Notes: generated from the sequence alone by a model not told the origin. A stretch of DNA of 64,000 nucleotides from Hymenobacter setariae (GCF_007713685.1 NZ_VMRJ01000004.1:469700-533699); one strand, 5' to 3'; numbered from the stretch's first letter, positions 24,573 to 33,733 are shown. Numbers and translations are program-made.

Positions 24573-26633
24573 TTACCAGATGCGAGCCTGCTCGGCGGCA
24601 GGGCGCTCCATCTTATCGGTAGGCTTGCAGCCGAAAGCCTCGTAGAACTCGGGCATGTTCATGAGCGGGCCGTTGGTGCGGAACTGCTCCGGCGAGTGTG
24701 GGTCGGTTTGCACTTGCTGGCGCACATACTCGGGGCGGGCGTTGCCACGCCAGATTTGGGCCCAGCCTAGGAAGAAGCGCTGCGCAGGCGTGAAGCCGTC
24801 GATGCTCTTATTGGCCTTAAACTCGGGCGTTTTCTGATAAGCCTGGTAGGCGATGGTGAGGCCACCTAGGTCGGCCAGGTTCTCGCCCATGGTCAGCTTG
24901 CCGTTCACGTGTACCGAGTCGAGGGGCGAGAAAGCGTCGTACTGCTTGCCCACCATCGCGGCCTTGGCGTTGAACTTGTCATTGTCTTCCTTGGTCCACC
25001 AGTCGCGCAGGTTGCCCTTCGAATCGTACTGGCGGCCCTGGTCGTCAAAGCCGTGGGTCATTTCGTGGCCAATCACGGCGCCGATGCCGCCGTAGTTTAC
25101 TGCGTCGTCGGCCTTGGGGTCGTAGAACGGGGGCTGCAAGATGCCGGCCGGGAACACAATCTCGTTCATCGGCGGGTTGTAGTAGGCGTTCACGGTGGGC
25201 GGCGTCATGCCCCACTCGCTCCGGTCAATGGGCTTGCCGAAGTGGTTTAGCTCATCTTGGTTGCGCCAAATGCGGGCGGCCACTACGTTATTGAGGTAGC
25301 TGTCGCGCACGATGTTCAGCTTCGAGTAGTCCTTCCACTTATCGGGATAACCGATTTTCACCGCGAAAGCGTTGAGCTTGGTGATGGCCTCCTTCTTGGT
25401 GGCGGCGCTCATCCAGTCGGTTTTCATGATGCGCTCGGCGTAGGCCGCGCGCAGGTTCTCAATCATTTCCTTGGCTTTCGCCTTGGCGGCCGGCGTAAAC
25501 GCCTTGTCTACGTAGAGCTGGCCAAAGGCCTCCCCTAGGGCGCCGTCGGTGGCGCGCAGGCTGCGCTTCCAGCGAGGCTGCTGCTGCTTGGCGCCCGTCA
25601 GCACCTGCGCGAAGCGGAACGACTCGTCGCCAAACGTCTTGGGCAGGGCCGGAATGAGGCTCGTAACGAGGTGAAAGCGCAGGTACTGCTTCTGGTCGGC
25701 GATGGGCTCGGCGGCCAGCATGGCGTTTACCTCTTTCAAGTATTCGGGCTGGCCCACAATGATTTCCTTGGCCGTGCCGAGGCCGCTGGCCTTCAGTACT
25801 TGCGAGAAGTCAATGTTGGGATACTCCTTGCTGAGCTGCGCCACCGTCATTTTGTTGTAGTTCTTCTGCGGGTCACGCAGGTCTACACGGCTACGGCTGG
25901 CCTGGGCCAGTTTGGTTTCGATGCGGGTTACAGTCGCGGCATTCTTGGCTGCAGTGGCCGCATCGTCACCTAGGAGCTTGAACAGGTTGGTCTGGTAGGT
26001 CTGGTACGCAGCCCGGATGTTTTTCATGCGGCCGTTATCGCTCAGGTAGTAGTCGCGGTCGGGTAGCGAGAGGCCACCCTGATACACCTGTACGGCGTAC
26101 TGGGTACTAATTTTCTCATCTTGGCCCACGCCGAAACCATACCACACGCTACCAGCCTGCGCCCGCGGGTCGGCCAAGAATTGCTGCATCTGCGGCAAGG
26201 TTTGGATGCCGTTGATGCGGTTGAGGTAGGGCTTCAAGTACTTGAGGCCCGCCGCATCAATAGCGGCCGTGTCCATAGCCGAAGCATAGAAGTAGCCTAC
26301 TTTTTGGGCATTAGAGCCCGGCTTGGCCGTGCCCGCACCGCGCACCAGGTCTTCTAAAATGGCTTTCTGGGTGGCGTTGTTGCGGTCGGCTAGCTCGTTG
26401 AAGCTGCCCCAGCGGCTCTCAGCAGCCGGCACCGGGTGGCTCTTTAGCCAGTTGCCCGAGGCATATTGAAAGAAGTTATCGCACGGCGCTACCGATTTAT
26501 CGATGTAAGCCGGGTTGATGCCGCGGGGAGCAGCAGTAGTTGTTTTCTGGGCCAGCGCGGGGGTGCTAGCGCCGAAACCTAGGAGAGCTGCTACGAGAGC
26601 CGCGCCACGCAGGTGCCGGGACGAATTCATCAT
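24573..26633 (-). CDS. M13-family zinc metallopeptidase (copy 2)
   Basis: A 686-residue paralogue of the neighbouring M13 gene, with the same order of motifs: signal peptide (GAALVAALLGFGASTPALAQ), PCDNFFQYASGNWL, VNAYYN, VIGHEMTHGFDDQG, GENLADLGG and a C-terminal RIW. Long stretches are identical to copy 1 (for instance QQQPRWKRALRATDGALGEA against a one-residue variant), so it is a tandem duplication. Both should be periplasmic or surface endopeptidases. The ATG at 26633 (or the next codon, also ATG) starts the signal peptide. Confidence 0.93.
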   Translation of the reverse strand: MMNSSRHLRGAALVAALLGFGASTPALAQKTTTAAPRGINPAYIDKSVAPCDNFFQYASGNWLKSHPVPAAESRWGSFNELADRNNATQKAILEDLVRGAGTAKPGSNAQKVGYFYASAMDTAAIDAAGLKYLKPYLNRINGIQTLPQMQQFLADPRAQAGSVWYGFGVGQDEKISTQYAVQVYQGGLSLPDRDYYLSDNGRMKNIRAAYQTYQTNLFKLLGDDAATAAKNAATVTRIETKLAQASRSRVDLRDPQKNYNKMTVAQLSKEYPNIDFSQVLKASGLGTAKEIIVGQPEYLKEVNAMLAAEPIADQKQYLRFHLVTSLIPALPKTFGDESFRFAQVLTGAKQQQPRWKRSLRATDGALGEAFGQLYVDKAFTPAAKAKAKEMIENLRAAYAERIMKTDWMSAATKKEAITKLNAFAVKIGYPDKWKDYSKLNIVRDSYLNNVVAARIWRNQDELNHFGKPIDRSEWGMTPPTVNAYYNPPMNEIVFPAGILQPPFYDPKADDAVNYGGIGAVIGHEMTHGFDDQGRQYDSKGNLRDWWTKEDNDKFNAKAAMVGKQYDAFSPLDSVHVNGKLTMGENLADLGGLTIAYQAYQKTPEFKANKSIDGFTPAQRFFLGWAQIWRGNARPEYVRQQVQTDPHSPEQFRTNGPLMNMPEFYEAFGCKPTDKMERPAAEQARIW

Positions 26634-26978
26634 AAAAGTGGGGTGAGAGGGGAAAAGAGAGTGAGTTGTAAGCCGCAAGGTACGGGCCAGCACAAAATTG
26701 CCCTATCCAGCGGCTAGTTGGCTAAGGCGCAGGCACGCGCAAAAAGTTCGGCGCTAAGGTCGTTAAACTCCTTACTCCCGCATTGGTAGCTGCCCCCAAC
26801 TGGCACGAGCACCCGCAACTGGCTCTGACTGGCGCAAGTTTAGGCAAAGCCGTAACTCATACCAGTTGCAGCAGTTACCCTCGCCTCAGTCGGACACACT
26901 AGGTAGCACTACCACCAACTTTTTTAGCCTGCCGTACCTTTATAAGCTCGCGCAGCCGTTACGCGCTAGTATTCCTAC
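26634..26978. other. Divergent intergenic spacer between M13 copy 2 and xseA
   Basis: 345 bp with no gene I can support. The only recognised element is the TACCTTTA box close to xseA. The rest has several short GC-rich palindromes but nothing distinctive. Confidence 0.6.
26935..26942 (+). promoter_or_regulatory. Candidate -7 box (TACCTTTA) for xseA
   Basis: TACCTTTA differs from TAnnTTTG at the last base and lies 36 bp before the xseA start. No clear TTG at -33. Confidence 0.35.
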
Positions 26979-28385
26979 ATGCCGCTTTACCCCCGCCGTG
27001 CCGCCCCTACCCCCACCGAGCCGGCTGCCCCGCTCAGCCTAGGGGCGCTGCTGACGCAGGTGCGCGCCGCCCTGCACCACCGCTTTCCTGACAGCTACTG
27101 GGTGGTAGCCGAGGTGGCCGATATGACACGCCCGCGCCAAGTGGGCGGCCACTGCTACCTCACCCTGACCGAGCCCGCCGCGGGCGCCGAGGCCCTAGGC
27201 TTCACGGCGCAGGCACGGGCCACGCTCTGGGGTAGCCGCTACCAGCAAATTGCGCCCGCCTTCACCGAGGCCACCGGCCAGGAGCTGCGCCCCGGCCTGC
27301 GCCTGCTGCTGCGTGTGAAGGTGACCTTTCATGAGCAGTACGGCTTCTCGCTCGATGTACTAGCTCTCGACCCCAGCTACACCGTGGGCGAACTAGCGCG
27401 CCAGCGCCTGGCTACCCTGCGCAAGCTTGCCGAGAAAGACCTGCTGGAGCGCCAACAAGAGCTAACGCTGCCCCTAGGGCCGCAGCGGCTGGCGGTCATC
27501 TCCTCCCCTACCGCGGCGGGCTTTCAAGACTTTGTGCGTCAGCTTGAAGAAGCACCTTATGACTTCGCACTTACCCTCTTTCCGGCCCTGATGCAGGGCG
27601 AAGACTCACCTGCTAGCATTCGGGCCGCGCTCGATGCCATTCGTCCCCGCCGCGGGCAGTTCGATACGGTTATTATCATTCGCGGTGGTGGCTCGAAGAC
27701 CGACTTATTGGCTTTTGACGAATACGGGCTGGCGGCGGCCGTGGCCTCGTTTCCGCTGCCGGTGCTCACAGGCATCGGCCACGAGCGCGACGAAGCTGTA
27801 ATAGACCTAGTAGCTTACCGCGCGCTCAAAACGCCCACTGCCGTGGCGGCTTTCTTGGTCGAGCGCCTTGCCCGCCTCGAAGCGCTGGTGATGGAGCTGG
27901 CCGAGCGCGTAGCCGACCGCAGCCGCCAGCACTTGGCCCAGCACCACGCTCGCCTGCAGCGCTTGGCCGACCATTCGCGCGAAGCGGCTCGCCAGCAGCT
28001 GCGCCAAGCCCAGGAAACCCTGGCGCAGCGCAGCCGCCAAGCCACACAGGCCCCGCGCCAGCACCTGCGCCAGCTCGGCCAGCACCTCGAAAGCTTTCGC
28101 TATACCCTGCCCCAAGCAGCCCGCCGCGCCCTAGGGCATGAGGAGCAGCGCTTGCGCCGCCGCTCGCGCACGGTACTGCGCCGCTTTGTGCGCCACCACC
28201 AGCGCCGCCGCGAGCAGCTCTTGCGCCAGCGCTACGTGATGCAGCACGGCTTTCTCAAAGCAATCAAAGGGCATGAGTTAAAAGCCATGAGCTTGGAGGT
28301 AACAGCGCTACGGCAGGAAAACCAGCTGCTACGCCAGCACTCTGCGTCAGTTCAGCCGGCCGCTCCCCTACCTCATAACTCATAA
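26979..28385 (+). CDS. xseA: Exodeoxyribonuclease VII large subunit
   Basis: A 468-residue exonuclease VII large subunit. It has the N-terminal OB-fold region (YWVVAEVADMTRPRQVGGHCYL), the catalytic core with LAVISSPTAAGFQDF, TVIIIRGGGSKTDL and PVLTGIGHERDEAVIDLVAYRALKTPTAVA (given in parts), and a long Arg/Gln-rich coiled-coil C-terminus. With the small subunit it degrades single-stranded DNA in both directions in the cytoplasm. The ORF ends 24 bp before xseB, so the two are co-transcribed in the normal stoichiometric pair. Confidence 0.95.
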   Translation: MPLYPRRAAPTPTEPAAPLSLGALLTQVRAALHHRFPDSYWVVAEVADMTRPRQVGGHCYLTLTEPAAGAEALGFTAQARATLWGSRYQQIAPAFTEATGQELRPGLRLLLRVKVTFHEQYGFSLDVLALDPSYTVGELARQRLATLRKLAEKDLLERQQELTLPLGPQRLAVISSPTAAGFQDFVRQLEEAPYDFALTLFPALMQGEDSPASIRAALDAIRPRRGQFDTVIIIRGGGSKTDLLAFDEYGLAAAVASFPLPVLTGIGHERDEAVIDLVAYRALKTPTAVAAFLVERLARLEALVMELAERVADRSRQHLAQHHARLQRLADHSREAARQQLRQAQETLAQRSRQATQAPRQHLRQLGQHLESFRYTLPQAARRALGHEEQRLRRRSRTVLRRFVRHHQRRREQLLRQRYVMQHGFLKAIKGHELKAMSLEVTALRQENQLLRQHSASVQPAAPLPHNS

Positions 28386-28409
28386 GTTTAAAATTTATAA
28401 TTCAATCAA

Positions 28410-28733
28410 GTGACTTACAACGAAGCCATTCAAGAGCTGGAAACCATTCTGCGCAGCCTCGAAACCGACCAAGTAGATGTCGATGACCTCACGGCCCGCG
28501 CCGAGCGCTCGGCCGAGCTTATCCGCCTGTGCCGCCACAAGCTGCGCCACGCCGAAGCCTCGCTCGACCGCGTATTTGACTCGCTCGATGAGGAAGATGA
28601 AACGCCCGAAGAGGACGAAGACGAGCTTGAAGTAGAAATGGAAGAAAGCGACGTGGACGACGAAGACGACCACGAAACTGATGACTACCAGCCCGGCGGT
28701 CCGGGACGCCCCATGCAGCCTAGGTTATTTTAG
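28410..28733 (+). CDS. xseB: Exodeoxyribonuclease VII small subunit
   Basis: A 107-residue protein. The N-terminal ~60 residues are the XseB domain (TYNEAIQELETILRSLE, then VDVDDLTARAERSAELIRLC). The start codon is GTG. The remaining ~45 residues form a very acidic tail (runs of Asp and Glu), longer than in typical ~75-residue XseB proteins; such tails occur in Bacteroidetes. It follows xseA by 24 bp. A 14-bp hairpin terminator follows its stop codon. Confidence 0.92.
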   Translation: MTYNEAIQELETILRSLETDQVDVDDLTARAERSAELIRLCRHKLRHAEASLDRVFDSLDEEDETPEEDEDELEVEMEESDVDDEDDHETDDYQPGGPGRPMQPRLF

Positions 28734-28765
28734 CAATAGGTTGGACTGCAAAGTCCAACCTATTG
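28734..28765. terminator. Terminator between xseB and the H-NOX gene
   Basis: Perfect 14-bp arms (28734-28747, 28752-28765) with a four-base loop GCAA, between convergent genes. Confidence 0.8.
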
Positions 28766-28767
28766 TC

Positions 28768-29307
28768 TTAGGTCCGGCGAACATGGATTTGCACACGCTC
28801 GCCGTCTTCGCTAGTGGTTGGCATTACGTCGATGCGGTCGGCTTCGTCATAATAAGCAGCTAAACCGCGCACAATGCCCACGGCTAGCCCGCCCATACGA
28901 CGCGCTGACACGTAATTAATTAGGAGCTCATTCTCACCTAAGCGCTTGACCTCGAGCACGGGCGGTGCGTTTTCGGTGTGCTCACGGCGCACCTGGGTGT
29001 GCATGCGGCCCTCGGTATGCTCTAGCATGTCGAGCGTGCGCCAGTTGGGGTCCAGGTATTTCTGATACATATACATGAGGTCAGGCACCAGGTACTCGCC
29101 GAATTTCTCATGCAGTTCACCGGTTGGAATACCGGTCATTTGGGCAGCTTGGCCGACTAGGGCGTACATGTGCTCGTCGGGATACACCGATTTATGATTG
29201 AAATCGGCCGCGCTGAGACCAGCAGCATCCAGTAATCGCACCCACGTGCTATGGTCGTACTGCGTCTGAACGTAACGCTTCAGCAACGTAAAAATGGTAC
29301 CGTGCAT
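28768..29307 (-). CDS. H-NOX (heme NO-binding) domain protein
   Basis: A 179-residue single-domain HNOB protein. The N-terminus MHGTIFTLLKRYVQTQY matches H-NOX sensors. The YxSxR heme-propionate motif is present as YVSAR near residues 130-134, and a proximal-His candidate is in the segment LDMLEHTEGRMH near residue 95. Such proteins bind NO or O2 through heme b and usually signal to a histidine kinase or cyclic-di-GMP enzyme nearby. None is next to it here: xseB is convergent and the ECF operon is upstream. Start chosen at 29307 because the 18 codons upstream are not family-like. Confidence 0.85.
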   Translation of the reverse strand: MHGTIFTLLKRYVQTQYDHSTWVRLLDAAGLSAADFNHKSVYPDEHMYALVGQAAQMTGIPTGELHEKFGEYLVPDLMYMYQKYLDPNWRTLDMLEHTEGRMHTQVRREHTENAPPVLEVKRLGENELLINYVSARRMGGLAVGIVRGLAAYYDEADRIDVMPTTSEDGERVQIHVRRT

Positions 29308-29362
29308 GGAATATATTGGTATCCTTCGAATTATGCACAGCTTTAAGCAAAAAACGAGCAAA

Positions 29363-29420
29363 ATGTTAAAAGGCGACGTGCCGCTTCTGCATCGAGAAGC
29401 AACACATCGCCTTTTAACAT
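29363..29420 (-). terminator. Hairpin downstream of the anti-sigma gene
   Basis: Perfect 14-bp outer arms (29363-29376, 29407-29420) and an inner six-bp stem GCTTCT/AGAAGC. It lies after the anti-sigma gene and before the H-NOX gene, with T-rich minus-strand sequence following. It probably ends the sigma/anti-sigma transcript. Confidence 0.7.
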
Positions 29421-29464
29421 GTGATTATTAGCTATTTATTGCGTAATAATCTTTCGCTTATTTC

Positions 29465-30343
29465 TTAGATATTCCCAATCACGGTCATGGTGTCGAGCGT
29501 GGGGCCAGCGCTGCCGCCAGTGGGCTCCACCGTCATGGCGAAGGCCTGGGCGCTACCAATATCCTTCATCTGCTGCAAGCCATCGCCAGCTGTAGTGGCA
29601 GCCGTGAGCACGCCCGCATCCACGGGCTTACCCTGGTCGAGGGCCCATAGCTGGTACTGCTTGCCAGGTGGCAGCGGTGGCAGCTGCGCCACATCAACGT
29701 ACACACGGTGAGCTACTTTATTGAAGAGCACGCGGGCGCGGGCTGTGGGGTGGGCCGGCGTGCCAGCCAGGGCCACTAGCTTATACTCATCGGGCGAGCG
29801 CAGCACATGCAGTTGCTCTTGGGTTGAGCTCAGGCGACGCTCCATCACCTGTGTGGCGCTGGCAAAGCGGGTTTGCTCACTCAGGGCCACGGCCAGGTCG
29901 CTACGCGTCTGCTGTAGGTTAGTGTACAACAGCGCATTGCCTACCAAGCTCAGCAGCAAGGCTACGGAGGCCGCAATAGCCCAGCCACTGCGGCGGGCAG
30001 TAGGTGCGGCAGCAGGCGGCGGGCTGGCTACGTGCGGGTTCGAGGCCGATACGCGCATGGTGGGCACTTCCGGCGCAGGTGCAGCGGCGGGTGCTGTGGG
30101 GGCAGCCGTGCCTATTTCGGCCAGCACGCGGCCTAGCACGCGCTCACGCATGCCAGCAGGAGGCGTAATGGCATGAGCTTCAGCATATACATCGAGGCCA
30201 GCAAGCAGCGCGTCTAGCTCTTCCCGCACTTCGGGATAGCGGCTAGCCTGCGCCTCCACCTCGGCCCGGGCGGCGGGGTCAAGCTCACCTAGGGCGTACT
30301 GCTCTAGGCGTCCAGATTCCAATATTTCTTGATAATTTTCCAC
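29465..30343 (-). CDS. RskA-type anti-sigma factor
   Basis: A 292-residue membrane anti-sigma factor. The N-terminal anti-sigma domain (YQEILESGRLEQYALGELDPA at the start) has a Pro/Ala-rich linker, then one transmembrane helix at about residues 129-149 (WAIAASVALLLSLVGNALLY) and a coiled stretch. The periplasmic RskA C-terminal domain includes LPPLPPGKQYQLWALDQGKPV and AFAMTVEPTGGSAGPT. It should hold the ECF sigma factor encoded 13 bp upstream until a signal triggers release. In mycobacteria RskA is cleaved by regulated proteolysis; whether that holds here is unknown. Confidence 0.92.
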   Translation of the reverse strand: MENYQEILESGRLEQYALGELDPAARAEVEAQASRYPEVREELDALLAGLDVYAEAHAITPPAGMRERVLGRVLAEIGTAAPTAPAAAPAPEVPTMRVSASNPHVASPPPAAAPTARRSGWAIAASVALLLSLVGNALLYTNLQQTRSDLAVALSEQTRFASATQVMERRLSSTQEQLHVLRSPDEYKLVALAGTPAHPTARARVLFNKVAHRVYVDVAQLPPLPPGKQYQLWALDQGKPVDAGVLTAATTAGDGLQQMKDIGSAQAFAMTVEPTGGSAGPTLDTMTVIGNI

Positions 30344-30356
30344 GAAGCGGGCGCGA

Positions 30357-30917
30357 TTAGCGAATAAGTTTGGCGAGAACCTTAAGGGCGGTTCGGGCTC
30401 GGGTTTTCACGGTGCCTAGCGGCAGGTTGAGTTCTTCGGCCGCTTCACTCTGCGTGAAGCCACCGAAATAGAGCAGGTCGATAACCTGGCGCTGCTCGGG
30501 CACTAACTGCTTGGTAATCTCTTGCAAGCCGACGTGCTCGGGGCGGAAGGTAGCCGGGGCGGCCTGCCGCTGAGCGGCTAGGCTGTCATCGAGGCCCTGG
30601 GTGCGAGAACTTACGCGGTGCTGGCGCGAGCGGATTTTATCAATCGCTAAATTCCGGCTAATATTTACCACCCAGGTAAACAAGCGCCCTTTGCTCGGGT
30701 CGTAGCTCTCGATGGCGTGCCAGATTTTGACCAGCGCTTCCTGCAGTACATCCTCGGCTTCATCCTCCGCTTTTACAATGCGCTGAATGACCCCGTAGAG
30801 CGCTGCTGAATACCGGTCGTAAAACTCGGTCATGGCCGTTTCGTCGCGCGCTCGCAGGCGTCTGACTAACGCCGCCTCGGCGGCCGTGGGAATAGAAATA
30901 AGTGGTTCGTCGGACAC
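30357..30917 (-). CDS. ECF sigma factor (SigK-like)
   Basis: A 186-residue sigma-70 factor of the extracytoplasmic type. Region 2 reads FYDRYSAALYGVIQRIV...EDEAEDVLQEALVKIW, followed by RLFTWVVNISRNLAIDKIRS; region 4 reads VIDLLYFGGFTQSEAAEELN and ends LGTVKTRARTAL. It belongs with sigma factors paired to RskA-like anti-sigmas. I prefer the GTG at 30917, which gives the family length; the frame open to 31040 would add 41 unlikely residues. The anti-sigma gene starts 13 bp downstream. A weak -7-like TACCTTCG lies at 30994-31001. Confidence 0.92.
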   Translation of the reverse strand: MSDEPLISIPTAAEAALVRRLRARDETAMTEFYDRYSAALYGVIQRIVKAEDEAEDVLQEALVKIWHAIESYDPSKGRLFTWVVNISRNLAIDKIRSRQHRVSSRTQGLDDSLAAQRQAAPATFRPEHVGLQEITKQLVPEQRQVIDLLYFGGFTQSEAAEELNLPLGTVKTRARTALKVLAKLIR

Positions 30918-31111
30918 GGGAGATAGGCAGTTGGATAAAAACCAGCGCCACCGGGGTAATCGTTCGGTAGCCGCGGGCGAAAATAACAGGTTTCGAAGGT
31001 AAGACCGACGCCTTTGGCCCTTGGCCGAGGGCCCAGACACAACCTAGGGACTGCTAGCGGGGTTTTAAGGCTTAAAATTTCTTGTTTTTGCCCTACCGGC
31101 TACTCACGCTC

Positions 31112-32506
31112 ATGGCTATCGAATCTCATAATCCTTATACCAACGAAGTACTGCATAGCTTCCCGGCCTTCTCGGCAGCCGAAACCGAACAGATTCTCGC
31201 TGAGGCGTACCAAGCCGCCGCCGAGTGGCGCACCACTTCTTTTGCCGAGCGCGCCGCCGTGCTGCGCCAAGCGGCCGAGCTGCTGCGCCGCCGCCAGCAC
31301 GAGCTAGCTCACCTCATGGCCATCGAAATGGGCAAGCCCGTACGCGATGGCCGCGCCGAGGCCCAGAAGTGCGCCGCTTGCTGCGACTACTACGCCGACC
31401 ATGCGGAGAGCTTCTTGGCCGATGAAGAAATCAAGACCGAAGGTGGCCGCAGCTTTTTGAGCTATGCGCCGCTGGGCGTGGTGCTGGCTATCATGCCCTG
31501 GAACTTCCCCATGTGGCAGGTGGTGCGCTTCGCCGCGCCCGCCCTCATGGCTGGCAATGTGGGCTTGCTAAAGCACGCCCCTAATGTGCCACAGTGCGCG
31601 CTGGCCCTCGAAAAGCTTTTCCACGATGCGGGCTTGCCGCCCGCTGCTTTCCGCGCGCTTCTTATCGAGACGGAGCCTGTGGCTGGCCTCATTGCCGACG
31701 ACCGGGTAGCCGCCGTGACGCTCACCGGCTCGGAGCGGGCCGGCGCCGCCGTGGCTGCCGCGGCCGGGCAGCATATTAAGAAGAGTGTGCTAGAGCTAGG
31801 TGGCTCCGACCCCTTCATCGTGCTGGCCGATGCCGACCTAGCAGTTGCGGCCCAAACGGCCGCGCAGGCCCGCATGATAAACGCTGGTCAAAGCTGCATT
31901 GCGGCCAAGCGCTTTATTGTGGAAGCGTCTATTCACGATGAATTTGTGGCGCTAGTAAAGGAGCACTTGCAAGCCCTGCACTACGGCGACCCACTCGACG
32001 AAGCTACCGACTACGGCCCGCTGGCCCGCCTCGACCTAGCCGAGAACCTAACCCAACAAGTAGCCGATAGTGTGGCCCAGGGCGCCCATACCGAGCTAGC
32101 GGGCGGCCAACCCGACCTTGACTCACCTCGCTTCGACCCCGTGATTCTTACCAACATCCGGCCAGGCCAGCGGGCTTACGCCGAAGAGTTTTTTGGTCCC
32201 GTGGCTTTAGTGCTCAGCGCCCAGGATGCTGATGACGCTGTGCGCCTCGCCAACGATTCGCGCTTTGGCCTAGGTGCCGCCGTATGGACCAAGGACCTGG
32301 CGAAGGCCGAAGCAATGGCGCGGCAGCTAGAAAGCGGGGCGGTGTTCGTGAACGGCCTCGTGAAGTCGATGAATGAACTGCCCTTTGGTGGAGTGAAAAA
32401 ATCGGGCTACGGGCGTGAGCTTTCCTTCTTAGGTATCCGAGAATTTGTAAATCAGAAGTCGGTGTGGATTGGGGAGGAAAAAGTGGAGGAAGCAAAGACG
32501 GAGTAG
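31112..32506 (+). CDS. NAD(P)-dependent succinate-semialdehyde/aldehyde dehydrogenase
   Basis: A 464-residue ALDH-superfamily enzyme close to succinate-semialdehyde dehydrogenases (GabD type). It has the opening NPYTNEVL, LGVVLAIMPWNFPMWQ, the cofactor-loop TLTGSERAG, the catalytic Glu in LELGGSDP and the catalytic Cys in GQSCIAAKR. The end YGRELSFLGIREFVNQKS is also family-typical. Start chosen at the ATG at 31112, since the ten codons upstream are not conserved-looking. The substrate is uncertain; no GABA transaminase is nearby. A palindromic terminator follows. Confidence 0.88.
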   Translation: MAIESHNPYTNEVLHSFPAFSAAETEQILAEAYQAAAEWRTTSFAERAAVLRQAAELLRRRQHELAHLMAIEMGKPVRDGRAEAQKCAACCDYYADHAESFLADEEIKTEGGRSFLSYAPLGVVLAIMPWNFPMWQVVRFAAPALMAGNVGLLKHAPNVPQCALALEKLFHDAGLPPAAFRALLIETEPVAGLIADDRVAAVTLTGSERAGAAVAAAAGQHIKKSVLELGGSDPFIVLADADLAVAAQTAAQARMINAGQSCIAAKRFIVEASIHDEFVALVKEHLQALHYGDPLDEATDYGPLARLDLAENLTQQVADSVAQGAHTELAGGQPDLDSPRFDPVILTNIRPGQRAYAEEFFGPVALVLSAQDADDAVRLANDSRFGLGAAVWTKDLAKAEAMARQLESGAVFVNGLVKSMNELPFGGVKKSGYGRELSFLGIREFVNQKSVWIGEEKVEEAKTE

Positions 32507-32534
32507 CTTGACCTGGGCAACGGAAGCAAGAAGC

Positions 32535-32568
32535 AATGGGTGTCATGCTGAACAGCATGACACCCATT
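32535..32568. terminator. 16-bp palindromic hairpin between convergent genes
   Basis: Perfect arms 32535-32550 and 32553-32568 around an AA loop. The arm contains TGTCATGCTG, the head sequence shared with other hairpins in the window. It lies between the aldehyde dehydrogenase and dinB genes and can serve both as terminator. Confidence 0.75.
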
Positions 32569-32575
32569 ACCTAGG

Positions 32576-33643
32576 TTAAAATAATCCCAACTGCTGCCCT
32601 ACTCCACCGCCCCCTACTCCCTCCAGCCCCGACAAGGCCACGCCTAGCAGGCGCACGCCCTGGGCTGGGGGCAGCAGCGGAGCCAATAATTCGTGGCTAA
32701 CCTGCGTGAACTGCGCCAACGTGCGCAAGGGCGATAGGGCACTGCGGCTACGCGTGATTTGCCGAAAGTCGTCGTATTTCATTTTCAGCGTGACGGAGCG
32801 CGCCACTACCCCTAGGCGCTCGGCGCTGGCCCACACGCCAGCCAGCAGCGGCGCAAGGCTATCGTAAAACTCGGCCGGCTCGGTGAGGCTTTGGAAGAAA
32901 GTGGTCTCGGAGCCGATAGACTTGCGCACGCGGTCGGGCACCACGGGGCGGTGGTCTTCGGCGCGGGCAATGGCGTAGTAATAGCCGCCAGCCTTGCCAA
33001 AATGCTGGCGCAGAAAAGCCTCCGATTGCTGGCGCAGGTCGTGGCCGGTGAAGATACCTAGGGCATTGAGCCGCGCCGCCGTAGCCGGCCCGATACCGTG
33101 AAACTGCCCTACCGACAGCGCCTCCACAAACGCTGGTCCCTCGTGCGGCCGAATCACGAACTGCCCGTCGGGCTTGCGGTGGTCGGAGGCCAGCTTGGCC
33201 AAAAACTTATTATAGGAAATACCGGCCGAGGCCGTCAGCCCCGTTTCGGTGCGAATGCGGGCCCGGATTTCGCGGGCCCACTGCGTGGCGGTGGTGTGCG
33301 GTGGCAGCTGTTCGGTCACGTCGAGGTAGGCCTCATCTAAGGACAGCGGCTCGATGAGGGGTGTATAATCGGCCATGATGGCCCGCACCTGCTGCGACAC
33401 AGCCCGGTACACCTCAAAGCGCGGCTTCACAAACACCAGCTCGGGGCAGCGGCGGCGGGCCGTGCTCGAAGGCATGGCCGAGCGCACCCCAAACTGCCGC
33501 GCCTCGTAGCTGGCGGCCGCTACCACGCCGCGGTCGCGAGCGCCGCCCACGGCCACGGGCCGCCCCCGCAGGGTGGGGTCATCGCGCTGCTCCACAGAAG
33601 CGTAAAACGCATCCATGTCGAGGTGAATGATTTTGCGAACCAT
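32576..33643 (-). CDS. dinB: DNA polymerase IV
   Basis: A 355-residue Y-family translesion polymerase. Catalytic motifs are intact: HLDMDAFYASVEQ at residues 7-19 and SLDEAYLDVT near residue 104. The thumb helix-hairpin-helix FHGIGPATAARLNALGIFT and the little-finger segment follow. It copies damaged templates with low fidelity. The C-terminal tail after the little finger is short and Gly/Gln-rich, ending QQLGLF, a likely beta-clamp-binding motif (QxxLxLF). A hairpin of the AGCTAGC type follows upstream of its start. Confidence 0.95.
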   Translation of the reverse strand: MVRKIIHLDMDAFYASVEQRDDPTLRGRPVAVGGARDRGVVAAASYEARQFGVRSAMPSSTARRRCPELVFVKPRFEVYRAVSQQVRAIMADYTPLIEPLSLDEAYLDVTEQLPPHTTATQWAREIRARIRTETGLTASAGISYNKFLAKLASDHRKPDGQFVIRPHEGPAFVEALSVGQFHGIGPATAARLNALGIFTGHDLRQQSEAFLRQHFGKAGGYYYAIARAEDHRPVVPDRVRKSIGSETTFFQSLTEPAEFYDSLAPLLAGVWASAERLGVVARSVTLKMKYDDFRQITRSRSALSPLRTLAQFTQVSHELLAPLLPPAQGVRLLGVALSGLEGVGGGGVGQQLGLF

Positions 33644-33651
33644 AAGCTTGG

Positions 33652-33723
33652 CTATTAGCCAGTGGTAGCTAGCTATCAGTCCTTCGCAAAAAGAGAAAGC
33701 TACCAGCAGCCACTAGCTAACAA
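33652..33723. repeat. AGCTAGC-type imperfect inverted repeat
   Basis: The left side (about 33652-33675) and right side (about 33698-33723, AGCTACCAGCAGCCACTAGC) pair imperfectly. Located between dinB and ydcF. Similar hairpins occur at 45411-45546 and 57880-57945. Confidence 0.5.
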
Positions 33724-33733
33724 CTAAAAAAAG

